Shown here: positions 25,033-33,320 of the stretch, piece by piece
Layout: each line of letters starts with the position of its first letter
Position numbering within the stretch: the first letter of the stretch is position 1
Made by a program: the position numbers and the translations under genes
The notes under the pieces: generated by a model
Databases searched by the model: none
What the model saw: only the letters and a program-made list of their open reading frames with translations
Told to the model about the DNA's origin: nothing
From: Verrucomicrobiia bacterium
Lineage (GTDB): Bacteria > Verrucomicrobiota > Verrucomicrobiia > Limisphaerales > CAIMTB01
Assembly (NCBI GenBank): GCA_019634625.1
Contig: JAHCBA010000001.1
Span: forward strand, 186,001 to 250,000
Direction of reading: 5' to 3'
DNA length: 64,000 nucleotides

Positions 25033-25072
25033 TGACGCCAAATGCCAGCAACTGACGCCAAATGCCAGCAAC
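25033..25072. repeat. two tandem 20-bp repeats upstream of the toxin-antitoxin genes
   Basis: TGACGCCAAATGCCAGCAAC occurs twice without spacer (25033-25052, 25053-25072), with a further CTG fragment after. They lie 34 bp upstream of the antitoxin start on the promoter side, as expected for operator sites of an autoregulated toxin-antitoxin operon. Confidence 0.6.
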
Positions 25073-25289
25073 TGCATGGACCGTTACCCGTAGGGAGGAG
25101 CCTGTCAACGTCCCAGTCGAGGCCATGGTGGACCCGATGGAGCCGCACCGATCCCGAACCCGTGCCGTCCGTCATGGAGAACGTCCCCGCCGTCGAGGCG
25201 ACCCCGTCCTGGACGACGTGGCGGCACCCGGAACGAGCTTAGCCACTCGCCGCCTTGCCCGCACCCCCGCCGCAATCCTGCCGCCAGAA

Positions 25290-25312
25290 GTGGCTAAGTT
25301 TTGGCTAAGCAA
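25290..25312. repeat. tandem 12-bp repeats near attR (candidate integrase arm sites)
   Basis: GTGGCTAAGTTT (25290-25301) and TGGCTAAGCAA (25302-25312) repeat the unit found at 13122-13145. Another copy in inverse orientation, GCTTAGCCAC, lies at 25237-25246. Confidence 0.6.
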
Positions 25313-25329
25313 GGTTTCTCGGAGGCTCC

Positions 25330-25409
25330 TGAATCTTCGTAAGTCCTTGGTGCCGTTGGAGCCAGTTGTCGGATTTGAACCGACGACCGTCCGATTACAA
25401 ATCGGGTGC
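25330..25409. repeat. attR: 80-bp direct repeat within tRNA-Thr
   Basis: Matches attL with one mismatch. Positions 25357-25409 are the 3' 53 bases of the complete tRNA-Thr gene, so integration preserved the tRNA. Confidence 0.92.
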
Positions 25410-25431
25410 TCTACCACTGAGCTAAACTGGC
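25357..25431 (-). tRNA. tRNA-Thr(UGU), island integration site
   Basis: Read leftward: the acceptor stem GCCAGTT pairs with AACTGGC, the D arm is AGCTCAGTGGTAGAGC, the anticodon loop TTTGTAA gives anticodon UGU, the T arm contains GGTTCAAATCC, and CCA is encoded. It is intact despite the island lying on its 3' side. Confidence 0.95.
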
Positions 25432-25532
25432 CCGGCCCGGAGAGGCACTCTTCCCCTTGGGTTCCCCGCCCCAGTAAGCGCCCCCTCCCCATCTTCGGTC
25501 AAGTCAGCCCTGATCCCCCAGGAAGCAAACCG

Positions 25533-25689
25533 TGCATCCCGGAGTGGTGGGGAGAGGTGCGAACTTCGCGAAGCGTCACTTCGGAGGACCGGGCTCCACA
25601 AGCCCGCAACGGTGTGGCGCGTTGGGTTGTGGACTCGCGGAGCTCGTCCCTCCGATTCGCTGCCTCCTCACCCACAACGCCGGAAGGCA
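25533..25689 (-). repeat. 157-bp palindromic element, copy B
   Basis: Full-length in reverse orientation, TGCATCCC to a degenerate GGAAGGCA. It is more diverged than other copies and has no clear flanking duplication. It lies between tRNA-Thr and the 3' end of the radical SAM gene. Confidence 0.85.
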
Positions 25690-25694
25690 CCGCC

Positions 25695-26807
25695 TCAACC
25701 CCCGCCATCCCCTATCCGCACAAACCGCCTTTGCGAGCCCCAGGAGCCGGGCGAGTCGCTGAAGTCCCCGGGCAGGAGCAAGCTGCAGTTCGGGCATCGC
25801 CCGCTGGGCGTCAGCTTCCAGGCGGTCAGATCGTACCGATCCCGGGCAATCAGGATGTCATCGCATCCCGGACATCGGGTGGATTGCCCCTCGGGATCCT
25901 CGATGTTGCCCGTGTACACGAATCGCAATCCCGCCGCCAATGCCTGGCCCCTCGCCCGCCGCAACAACGCCGGAGGCGTCGGTGGCACGTCGAGCAACCG
26001 GAAGTCGGGATGAAAGGCGGTGAAGTGCAGGGGCACGTCCGGTCCAAGATGCTCCAAAAACCATTCGCACAGCGCCCCGATCTCCAACGGCCCATCGTTC
26101 AACCCCGGAATCAGCAGCGTCGTCACCTCGATCCATACCCGCGTCGAGCGGTGCACCCACTCGATCGTCTCCAGGACGGCCTCCAACCGGCCCAAACATT
26201 GCCGCCGGTAAAACTCGGGATGAAACGCCTTGAGATCGATATTGGCCGCATCCAGTGGGGCGTAAAACGCCTCCCGGGCCGCTTCGGTCACGTAGCCTGC
26301 CGTCACCGCCACCGCCCGAATGCCCGCCTCCCGCGCCGCGTGCGCACAGTCGATGGCGTACTCCGCGAAGACCACGGGATCGTTGTAGGTGAAGGCCACA
26401 CTCCGACACCCGGCACGCACCGCTGTCCGGGCCACTTCCTCCGGTGCCGCCACCTCCGCCAGGCGATCCATGTTCCGTGCCTTCGAAATCGACCAGTTCT
26501 GGCAGAACCGGCACCCGAGATTGCAGCCCGCGGTGCCGAAGGAAAGGATGCTGCTGCCCGGCAGAAAGTGGTTGAGTGGCTTCTTTTCGATGGGATCGAT
26601 GCAGAAACCGGAGGCTCGCCCGTAACTCGTCATCCGCATCCCGGCGGCATCCGCATCCCGGACAAAACAAAACCCCCTCTGCCCCGGCGCCAGCCGGCAT
26701 TCCCGCGGACATAAATCGCACTGAAACCGGCCGTCCTCGGTGCGATGCCACCACTCGGCACGCACCACCGAGGGCCCCAGCCGAAGTCGCTGAACGCGCG
26801 TCATCAT
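25695..26807 (-). CDS. amrS: AmmeMemoRadiSam system radical SAM enzyme
   Basis: 370 residues from ATG 26807 (26804 also possible); longer in-frame sequence to 26846 is Gly-rich and unlikely. Radical SAM motif CNLGCRFCQNW at about 94-104. Two zinc-like pairs flank the core: CDLCPRECRL near residue 30, and a C-terminal CPGCDD with CPNCSLLLPG. YGRASGFCIDPIEKKPLNHF is the AmrS signature region. AmrS is found with MEMO and AMMECR1 proteins; neither is adjacent here. The chemical reaction of the system is not settled. Confidence 0.88.
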   Translation of the reverse strand: MMTRVQRLRLGPSVVRAEWWHRTEDGRFQCDLCPRECRLAPGQRGFCFVRDADAAGMRMTSYGRASGFCIDPIEKKPLNHFLPGSSILSFGTAGCNLGCRFCQNWSISKARNMDRLAEVAAPEEVARTAVRAGCRSVAFTYNDPVVFAEYAIDCAHAAREAGIRAVAVTAGYVTEAAREAFYAPLDAANIDLKAFHPEFYRRQCLGRLEAVLETIEWVHRSTRVWIEVTTLLIPGLNDGPLEIGALCEWFLEHLGPDVPLHFTAFHPDFRLLDVPPTPPALLRRARGQALAAGLRFVYTGNIEDPEGQSTRCPGCDDILIARDRYDLTAWKLTPSGRCPNCSLLLPGDFSDSPGSWGSQRRFVRIGDGGG

Positions 26808-26942
26808 GCAGTCCCCCGGTGAGGATCCAACCCCCGCCCTCCCCACCGGTCAACCCTGCAGTGGTTCCCCAAATCGCCCCCAAGGCCATCCCCGCACTTG
26901 CCGTCGGCACAGCCCGCTCGCCACCCTCTCGCCCGAGTGACC

Positions 26943-27500
26943 ATGCCGATGCCGCTGGAAGGGAAAGAAATCCAAACGGATCACCAGGACACCGGGGAGA
27001 TCCCCGCCGCCGCCCGGGAAATCCGGTGGTTCGTCGCCCATACCCGGGCGCGCTGCGAGAAGAAGCTGGCGTCGTACTGCACCCGCGCCGGCCTCGAAAC
27101 CACCCTTCCCCTCTACAAAAGCGTCAAGAAATACCGCGGCAAAACCATGACCTTCGAGAAACCCCTCTTCCCGGGGTATCTGTTCCTGCGCATGCCCATG
27201 CTCTCGAGGGCCTCCGTCCTGCAAAGCGACTACGTCGCCAACCTCCTCGATGTCCCCTGCCAGGAGGAGTTCGAGGAACAACTCGGATCCATCCTCCGCG
27301 CCCTCGACACCGAATACGATGTCCGCCTCGCCCCAACCATCCAGCCCGGCTCTCACGTCCGCGTCCGCTCCGGCCCGTTGCGCGGCCTCGAAGGCTATGT
27401 CGAACAACGCCGCGGTCTGGTCGAGGTTCACCTCCGCCTCGACTTCATCAGCCAGGCCGCCGCGGTCACGCTCGATGCGGATCTCCTCGAACTGATCTAG
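26943..27500 (+). CDS. NusG-like transcription antitermination protein
   Basis: 185 residues from ATG 26943; the in-frame ATG at 26898 adds a non-conserved leader. NGN domain at about 25-125 (IRWFVAHTRARCEKKLASYC, then FPGYLFLRMPM), KOW region at about 135-165 (GSHVRVRSGPLRGLEGYVEQ). The divergence from NusG resembles RfaH/UpxY-type paralogues that act on particular operons. It lies just upstream of rpmI-rplT, a place often held by infC. Whether it acts on that operon is unknown. Confidence 0.85.
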   Translation: MPMPLEGKEIQTDHQDTGEIPAAAREIRWFVAHTRARCEKKLASYCTRAGLETTLPLYKSVKKYRGKTMTFEKPLFPGYLFLRMPMLSRASVLQSDYVANLLDVPCQEEFEEQLGSILRALDTEYDVRLAPTIQPGSHVRVRSGPLRGLEGYVEQRRGLVEVHLRLDFISQAAAVTLDADLLELI

Positions 27501-27610
27501 CCACACCCCATCCAGCCGCCGCTCCCGCTCAACGCACCCCATCCCATCCCGGATCCCGTCTCGAAGGCGCGGATCCCGGAAATGGAAATGCGTTCAGGCG
27601 AAAATGCCCC

Positions 27611-27639
27611 TTGCTGCCATTCCACCCGATCCTTATAGT
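27611..27639 (+). promoter_or_regulatory. sigma70-type promoter for rpmI-rplT
   Basis: TTGCTG (27611-27616) and TATAGT (27634-27639) are separated by 17 bp, ideal for the main sigma factor, 41 bp ahead of rpmI. This is the clearest -35/-10 pair in the window. Confidence 0.7.
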
Positions 27640-27679
27640 CCCCGCTCCTTTTCGACCGACGAGGGGACATCAGGACATT

Positions 27680-27892
27680 ATGCGACGAGCCCGCCCGCCC
27701 AAGACCAAGAAATCCGTGGCCAAACGCTTCAAGATCACGGCCACCGGCAAGGTGATGCGTTCGCGTTCCGGCCGACGCCACCTACTCCAAAGCAAGAGCC
27801 CCGGCCGACGCCGCAGCCTCCGCAAACAGGTGGAAGTCAGCCCCACGGATACGCATCGCGTCCTCGCCAGCCTGCCGTTTTCCCACCGCTGA
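27680..27892 (+). CDS. rpmI: 50S ribosomal protein L35
   Basis: 70 residues from ATG 27680. L35 features are clear: PKTKKSVAKRFKITATGKVM, then RSRSGRRHLLQSKSPGRRRS, the run of Lys/Arg that binds 23S rRNA in the large subunit. Starts such as MRRARPPKTKK are slightly extended against the usual MPKxKT. It is followed 60 bp later by rplT, the standard order. A longer open frame runs through it from upstream, but only this part is L35. Confidence 0.93.
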   Translation: MRRARPPKTKKSVAKRFKITATGKVMRSRSGRRHLLQSKSPGRRRSLRKQVEVSPTDTHRVLASLPFSHR

Positions 27893-27952
27893 TCCCACCG
27901 CTGATCCCACCGCCCGCCGCGGCCAACTGATTCCACACCCCGTTCTCCCACC

Positions 27953-28330
27953 ATGCGTGTCACCAACGCCCCAGCCTCCCGCCAACGCCGGAAGAAGATG
28001 CTCAAGATGGCGAAGGGCTTCCGCCTCAAGCGGTCCAAGCTCTATCGCTACGCCTCCGACGCCGTGGACCACGGCCTGCAATACGCCTACCGCGATCGTC
28101 GCAATAAGAAACGCACCTTCCGCGCCCTCTGGCAGATCCGCATCAATGCCGCGGCCCGCGCGGCCGGCCTCACCTACAGCCGCTTCATGGAGGGCCTCAA
28201 GAGCGCCCAGGTCGCCCTCGACCGCAAGGTCCTCGCCGACCTCGCCGCCACCGATGCCAACGCCTTTGCCGAATTGATCCGCGTGGCGCAAACCGCCCTC
28301 GACGCGAAGCGCGCCGCCGCCAGGGCCTGA
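27953..28330 (+). CDS. rplT: 50S ribosomal protein L20
   Basis: 125 residues starting [20 protein letters not shown], then [47 protein letters not shown], the highly conserved N-terminal rRNA-binding arm and core of L20. L20 binds 23S rRNA early in assembly and in many bacteria represses its own operon. It follows rpmI and ends ahead of a strong terminator. The linker and C-terminal helices are normal in length. Confidence 0.96.
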   Translation: MRVTNAPASRQRRKKMLKMAKGFRLKRSKLYRYASDAVDHGLQYAYRDRRNKKRTFRALWQIRINAAARAAGLTYSRFMEGLKSAQVALDRKVLADLAATDANAFAELIRVAQTALDAKRAAARA

Positions 28331-28367
28331 TCGGGCACCCGCTGCCGAACCTCACGTTTCCTTACCC

Positions 28368-28400
28368 AACGGGCGGCCCAACCAGGCTGCCCGTTTTTTT
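28368..28400 (+). terminator. rho-independent terminator after rplT
   Basis: ACGGGCGGCC and GGCTGCCCGT form a 10-bp stem with one wobble around CAACCA, followed by seven T (28394-28400). It lies 38 bp after the rplT stop and ahead of pheS. Confidence 0.9.
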
Positions 28401-28431
28401 CTGACCCGACCCCATCCCCACTCCCCTTCCC

Positions 28432-29439
28432 ATGGCTGGCTGGCTCGCCGACATCGATCCCCTCGCCCGCGAGGCCGCCGAGGCGCTTCGCTCCGCCCCC
28501 GACCTCCCCGCCCTGGAACGGGCCAAGGGCGCCTTCCTCGGTCCCGACGGCCGGTTCACCCGCCTCATGAAACAGCTCGGCTCGCTGTCCCGTGAGGAGC
28601 GGCCCGCCGCCGGCAAGGCCATCAACGCCGCCAAGTCGGACATCGAACAACTCCTCGTCGCCCGCCGCGAAGAACTGGAATGCCAGGCAACCGCCCCCCG
28701 CATCCCGGCGGATTTCACAGCGCCGGGACGTCGCCGCCACCTGGGCCGCCTCCACCCCCTCACCCAGACCACGGACGCCATCGTCGCCGCCTTCCGCCGC
28801 CTGGGGTTCGCCGTCGCCGACGGACCCGAAATCGAGGATGAGCGCCATTGCTTCGATGCCCTCAACACCCCCGCCGACCATCCGGCCCGCGACGCGCAGG
28901 ACACCTTCTACCTCGATCTGGCCGACCGCCCCCTGCTCCGCACCCACACCAGCTCGGTGCAGATCCGGGTCATGGAACGTCAACCCCCTCCCATCCGCAT
29001 CATCGTCCCCGGCCGCGTGTACCGGCGCGACAACGCCGACGCCACCCACAATCCCACCTTCCACCAGGTGGAAGGCCTCTACGTCGATCGCGACGTGACC
29101 GTCGGCGACCTCAAGGGCACCGTCGAATTCGTCTTTCGCACCCTGATGGGCGAGGACACCCGGATCCGCTTCCGTCCCCACTACTTCAGCTATACCGAGC
29201 CCAGCTTCGAGATCGATTTCAGCAACGCCCTGGTCCAACGCCTCGGCAAGGAATGGCTCGAAATCGCCGGATGCGGCATGGTCCATCCCCAGGTCTTCGA
29301 AAACGTCGGGTATGACCCCGAGGTCTGGTCCGGCTGGGCCTTCGGGTTCGGCATCGAGCGCATTGCCATGCTTCGCCACGGCATCGACGACATCCGGCTC
29401 TTCTACGGAAACGATGTCCGTTTCCTCCGCCAATTCTGA
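28432..29439 (+). CDS. pheS: phenylalanine-tRNA ligase alpha subunit
   Basis: 335 residues. N-terminal coiled coil (about 1-85), then class II motifs: HPLTQTTDAIVAAFRRLGF, DTFYLD, LRTHTSSVQIR, FHQVEGLYVDRDVTV (motif 2 region) and GFGIERIAMLRHGIDD (motif 3). With PheT it forms the heterotetramer that charges tRNA-Phe. pheT is not adjacent: a phosphatase-superfamily gene lies between, though all three read rightward with short gaps. The length is normal. Confidence 0.95.
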   Translation: MAGWLADIDPLAREAAEALRSAPDLPALERAKGAFLGPDGRFTRLMKQLGSLSREERPAAGKAINAAKSDIEQLLVARREELECQATAPRIPADFTAPGRRRHLGRLHPLTQTTDAIVAAFRRLGFAVADGPEIEDERHCFDALNTPADHPARDAQDTFYLDLADRPLLRTHTSSVQIRVMERQPPPIRIIVPGRVYRRDNADATHNPTFHQVEGLYVDRDVTVGDLKGTVEFVFRTLMGEDTRIRFRPHYFSYTEPSFEIDFSNALVQRLGKEWLEIAGCGMVHPQVFENVGYDPEVWSGWAFGFGIERIAMLRHGIDDIRLFYGNDVRFLRQF

Positions 29440-29497
29440 TTCCCCAATCTCTCCCCTCGCGCCCCGGCACCCTTCCCGCCTCCACCCCTGCCACCTC

Positions 29498-30607
29498 ATG
29501 AAATCCATCGCCACCGCTCTCCTGGCCGCCGTCGGCCTCGCCGCCTTCATCGCCCCCAGCGCCCACGGCGCCGACCGCGCCACCCGGCATGTCTTCCTCA
29601 TCTCCACCGACGGCCTCCGCTGGGAGGAGGTCTTCCGCGGCGCCGAGGAAATCCTCATCAGCCGCGAGTACGGCAATGTCGGCAACACCAACGCCCTGCG
29701 CGAGCTGTACTGGCGACCCACCCCGGAGGCACGGCGCCAGGCCCTGCTGCCCTTCCTTTGGTCCACCGTCGCCACCCAGGGCCAGCTCTGGGGCAACCGC
29801 GACCTGCGCAGCGATGTCCGCGTCTCCAATACCCGCCTCTTCTCCTACCCCGGCTACAACGAACTCCTCACCGGCTACGCCGATCCCCGCATCGACAGCA
29901 ACGACAAGACCCTCAACGTCAATACCAACGTCTTCGAGTGGCTCAACACCCTCCCCGCCTACCGCGACCGGGTCGCCGCCGCCATCAACTGGGATGTCCT
30001 TCCCTGGATCCTCAATGCCCCGCGCGCAGGCTTCCCCGTCTGGAGCGGGTTCGATGTCCCTCCCGGCACCCGCCGCATGGACGTCCCCGATGCCCTCACC
30101 GAAATGGTCGAGTACGGACGCACCATCTGGTCCGGCGTCCTCCTCGATACCTTCGTCGGCTACGCCGCCCGCCACGCGGTGCGCAGCCTTCAACCGCGCG
30201 CCATGTACATTTCCCTCGGCGAAACCGACGACTGGGCCCACGACGGCAGCTACGAACGCTACCTCCGTGCCGCCCACGAATTTGACCGCTTCCTCGCCTC
30301 CCTCTGGACCCTCGTCCAGTCCATGCCCGATTACCGTGACCGCACCACCTTCCTCATCACCGTGGACCACGGACGCGGCCCCGCCCCACTGGCCTGGAAG
30401 GACCACGGACGCGCCATCGCCGCCTCGGCCTACATGTGGTTCGCCGTCCTCGGACCCGACACCGCCCCGCTCGGCGAACGTTCCAACACCCTCCTCGTCA
30501 CCCAGGCCCAGATGGCCTCCACCGTCGCCGCCTTCCTCGGCGAAGACTTCCATGCTTTCTTCCCCAATGCCGCCCAGCCCGTCCGCGAGATCCTCGCCCG
30601 CCCCTGA
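29498..30607 (+). CDS. secreted alkaline-phosphatase-superfamily protein
   Basis: 369 residues from ATG 29498. Signal peptide (1-27, ending SAHGAD). Metal-site pattern of the alkaline phosphatase/phosphodiesterase superfamily: FLISTDGLRWEEVF near the N-terminus (Asp plus expected nucleophile region), SLGETDDWAHDGSYERYL in the middle, and FLITVDHGRG with WKDHGRAI near the C-terminus (Asp/His metal ligands). Substrate unknown: phosphodiester, sulfate or phosphonate esters are possible. It sits between pheS and pheT with 58- and 21-bp gaps, so is probably co-transcribed with them. Confidence 0.82.
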   Translation: MKSIATALLAAVGLAAFIAPSAHGADRATRHVFLISTDGLRWEEVFRGAEEILISREYGNVGNTNALRELYWRPTPEARRQALLPFLWSTVATQGQLWGNRDLRSDVRVSNTRLFSYPGYNELLTGYADPRIDSNDKTLNVNTNVFEWLNTLPAYRDRVAAAINWDVLPWILNAPRAGFPVWSGFDVPPGTRRMDVPDALTEMVEYGRTIWSGVLLDTFVGYAARHAVRSLQPRAMYISLGETDDWAHDGSYERYLRAAHEFDRFLASLWTLVQSMPDYRDRTTFLITVDHGRGPAPLAWKDHGRAIAASAYMWFAVLGPDTAPLGERSNTLLVTQAQMASTVAAFLGEDFHAFFPNAAQPVREILARP

Positions 30608-30628
30608 GCCTCCCCTCCGCCCCATCGC

Positions 30629-33118
30629 ATGAAGGTCACCCTCAACTGGCTCCGCGAATACGTCGGGTTCGACGGCTCCCCCGGCGAACTGGCCGAACGT
30701 CTGACCCAGCTCGGCCTCGAAGTCGAAGCCATGGAATCGCTGGGTGGCGACTTCCCGGGCGTGGTCGTCGCCGAAGTGCTCACCCGCGATAAACATCCCA
30801 ACGCCGACAAACTCTCCGTCTGCCGCGTCCACGACGGCCAGGGCGAACGCCAGATCGTCTGCGGCGCCCAGAACTTCAAACCCGGCGACAAAGTCCCTCT
30901 CATCCTCCCCGGCCACCCCCTCCCACCCCGTCCCGGCGAATCCGCCCCGTTCGTCATCAAAGTCGGCAAAATTCGCGGTGTGGAATCCCACGGCATGCTG
31001 TGCGCCGCCGACGAACTCGGCATCCACCCCGAATCCCTCGGCCTCGCCCGCGAAGAGGGCCTCCTCATCCTCCAACCCGAGGCCACCGCCGGCCAACCCT
31101 TCGCCGAATACCTGGGCCGCGGCCGTCCCGACACCCTCTTCGACCTCGAAGTCACCCCCAACCGCCCAGACCTCAACAGCGTCATCGGCATCGCCCGCGA
31201 AATCGCCGCCGTCACCGGTCAACCCCTTCGTCTCCCCACCGTCCCCACCCCCGATCCCGCTTCGGACCATCCGCCGGCCGATCACTGCGTCTCCGTCCGT
31301 CTCGAAGCCCCTGAACTTTGCCCGCGCTACACCGCCCGCGTCCTCTTCGGCATCCGCGTCGGCCCCAGCCCGGACTGGCTCCGCACCACTCTCGAACGGG
31401 TCGGCCTCCGCAGCATCAACAACGTCGTGGACGTCACCAACTACGTGATGCTCGAAACCGGCCAGCCCCTCCACGCCTTCGACTATCGGTCCCTTGCCCC
31501 CGACGCCCAGGGCCGCCCCGCCATCATCGTCCGCCGCGCCTCCGATGGCGAATCCTTCACCGCCCTGGACGGTCGGACCCACACCCTCGCCCCGGATCAC
31601 CTCGTCATCGCCGACCCGACCCGCCCCCTCGCCCTCGCCGGGATCATCGGCGGCCAGAACTCAGAGGTCACCGACCAGACCCGCGACATCCTCCTCGAGT
31701 CGGCCAACTTCGCCCCCACCTCGATCCGCCGCACCTCGAAGACCCTCGGCATCCGCACCGACGCCTCCTACCGCTTCGAACGCGGCGCCGATCCCAATCA
31801 ACCCGGGGCCGCCAGCGCCCGCGCCGCCCACCTCATCCTCTCGCTCGCCGGCGGTTCCATGGCCCCGGGAGTCGTGGACGCCTACCCCTCCCCGGTCCAA
31901 CCCCGCCTCGTCACCCTGCGTCACGCCAGGGTCAACCAGCTCCTTGGCACCCATCTCTCACCCGAGGAGATCGAATGCCTCCTCGCCCAACTCGGCCTCA
32001 AGGCCGCCCACCGCCGCCCCCGCGCCGTCGCCGAATCCGCCGCCCCTGAACCCCTCACCGTCTCCATCCCCACCTACCGCGTGGACCTGAAACGCGAAAC
32101 CGACCTCATCGAGGAGGTCGCCCGCATGTACGGCGTCGATCGCATCCCCTCCGTACCCCCGCGCCAGGCCCAGGGCACCCATCCCTTCGATGCCCGCTAC
32201 GACGCCTTCATGGAGGTGCGCCGATGGCTCACCGGCCTCGGCCTCAGTGAGGCACAGGGCCAGACTCTCGTCGCCCTCCCCTCCATTCGTGGCGTCCCCG
32301 ACCCCGCCATCGTCCGCCTGGCCAATCCGCTCAGTCACGACATGGACGCCCTCCGCCCCAGTCTGATCCCCGGGTTGCTGGACGTCCTCCGCCACAACCT
32401 CCGCCACCAGAACCGGGACGTCGCCCTGTTCGAGTTGGGACGCATCTTCCGCCGCCAGGACGCCTCATCCCGGACCACCGAATCCTGGAGCGTCGGCATC
32501 GCCCTCACCGGCGCCCGTCATCCCGCGTCCTGGTCCGGAACCGACCGCGATGCCCGGTACGATGCCCATGACCTCAAGGGCCTCATCGAGACGTTCTTCG
32601 AACATCTCGGACTTCGCGGCGCCGCATTCCAGCGCCAGGACGCCTCCACGGATCTCTTCGTCGAACACGCCACCATCGCCCTCGGCGGCAAACTGCCCCT
32701 CGGCACCCTCGGACAACTCCATCCCCGGCTTGCCCGCGACTACGATCTGCGGGACCCCGTCCTCCTCGCCGAACTCGATCTCGACGCCCTCCTCGCCCGC
32801 CGCAACCCGGCCCGCTCCTTCAAGGCCCTCCCCGCCTTCCCCGCCACCCGCCGCGATGCGGCCATGCTCCTTCCGGAATCCGTCACCCACGACGCCGTCC
32901 TCCAGGCCGTTCGTCAGGCAAAGGCGCTCCACCTCGAATCCGCCGAACTCTTCGATGTCTTCCGCGACGAACGCCTCCCCGCTGGCCAGAAAAGCGTCGC
33001 CTACGCCTTCACCTACCGCGCTCCTGATCGAACCCTCACCGATGCCGAGGCCAATGCCTCCCACGACAAGATCCTCGCCCATCTGAAGGATCGCCTGGGC
33101 GCCACCTTCCGCGCCTGA
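30629..33118 (+). CDS. pheT: phenylalanine-tRNA ligase beta subunit
   Basis: 829 residues. MKVTLNWLREYVGFDGSPGE starts the protein; the tRNA-binding OB domain follows (GVVVAEVLTRDKHPNADKL, about 45-150), then the B3/B4 editing region (about 215-400), B5, the inactive class II core and a C-terminal ferredoxin-like anticodon-binding domain (FPATRRDAAMLLPESVTHD to the end). Length and domain order are normal. It is separated from pheS by the phosphatase-superfamily gene. Confidence 0.96.
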   Translation: MKVTLNWLREYVGFDGSPGELAERLTQLGLEVEAMESLGGDFPGVVVAEVLTRDKHPNADKLSVCRVHDGQGERQIVCGAQNFKPGDKVPLILPGHPLPPRPGESAPFVIKVGKIRGVESHGMLCAADELGIHPESLGLAREEGLLILQPEATAGQPFAEYLGRGRPDTLFDLEVTPNRPDLNSVIGIAREIAAVTGQPLRLPTVPTPDPASDHPPADHCVSVRLEAPELCPRYTARVLFGIRVGPSPDWLRTTLERVGLRSINNVVDVTNYVMLETGQPLHAFDYRSLAPDAQGRPAIIVRRASDGESFTALDGRTHTLAPDHLVIADPTRPLALAGIIGGQNSEVTDQTRDILLESANFAPTSIRRTSKTLGIRTDASYRFERGADPNQPGAASARAAHLILSLAGGSMAPGVVDAYPSPVQPRLVTLRHARVNQLLGTHLSPEEIECLLAQLGLKAAHRRPRAVAESAAPEPLTVSIPTYRVDLKRETDLIEEVARMYGVDRIPSVPPRQAQGTHPFDARYDAFMEVRRWLTGLGLSEAQGQTLVALPSIRGVPDPAIVRLANPLSHDMDALRPSLIPGLLDVLRHNLRHQNRDVALFELGRIFRRQDASSRTTESWSVGIALTGARHPASWSGTDRDARYDAHDLKGLIETFFEHLGLRGAAFQRQDASTDLFVEHATIALGGKLPLGTLGQLHPRLARDYDLRDPVLLAELDLDALLARRNPARSFKALPAFPATRRDAAMLLPESVTHDAVLQAVRQAKALHLESAELFDVFRDERLPAGQKSVAYAFTYRAPDRTLTDAEANASHDKILAHLKDRLGATFRA

Positions 33119-33185
33119 ACCCGGAACCGCCGGTAGCCACGGGTCCGCCACGGCTCCCCGTCGGCTCGTTTCGCACACAACCCTC

Positions 33186-33228
33186 CACCCCCCGGAGGGA
33201 CGAGCTCCGCGAGTCCTCAACCCATCGC
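33186..33228 (+). repeat. 157-bp palindromic element, partial copy
   Basis: Only the inner block remains: CCCGGAGGGACGAGCTCCGC, then GAGTCCTCAACCC. Both termini are lost. It lies 68 bp after the pheT stop, again at the 3' end of a gene. Confidence 0.65.
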
Positions 33229-33320
33229 CCCACCGTCATGCCCGCCGCGCATAGCCGGCGCGTCCTCCCCCTTCCACTCACCCAAGTTGTCCCCTGGAGG
33301 GACGCCCCCCCCCGGCATCC

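Larger units (their letters stand above)
12930..25409. mobile_element. 12.4-kb integrative island in tRNA-Thr(UGU)
   Basis: Direct repeats of 80 bp with one mismatch (12930-13009 and 25330-25409) bound the island; the right one is part of the intact tRNA-Thr gene. A tyrosine recombinase gene lies 85 bp inside the left end. Contents in order: integrase, Xis-like HTH, TOPRIM primase (IS-split) and AAA+ ATPase, ERCC4 nuclease, TerS-like HTH protein, small HTH and hypothetical genes, terminator, and a leftward PIN toxin-antitoxin pair. There are no capsid, tail, portal, relaxase or type IV secretion genes. Coding-strand composition is more G-rich than native + strand genes. Confidence 0.93.

Noticed and set aside
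25033-25072. CRISPR array
   Set aside because: Only two repeats with no spacers and no cas genes; better explained as operators.
12930-25409. Complete prophage
   Set aside because: No portal, capsid, tail, large terminase or lysis genes can be found in the island.
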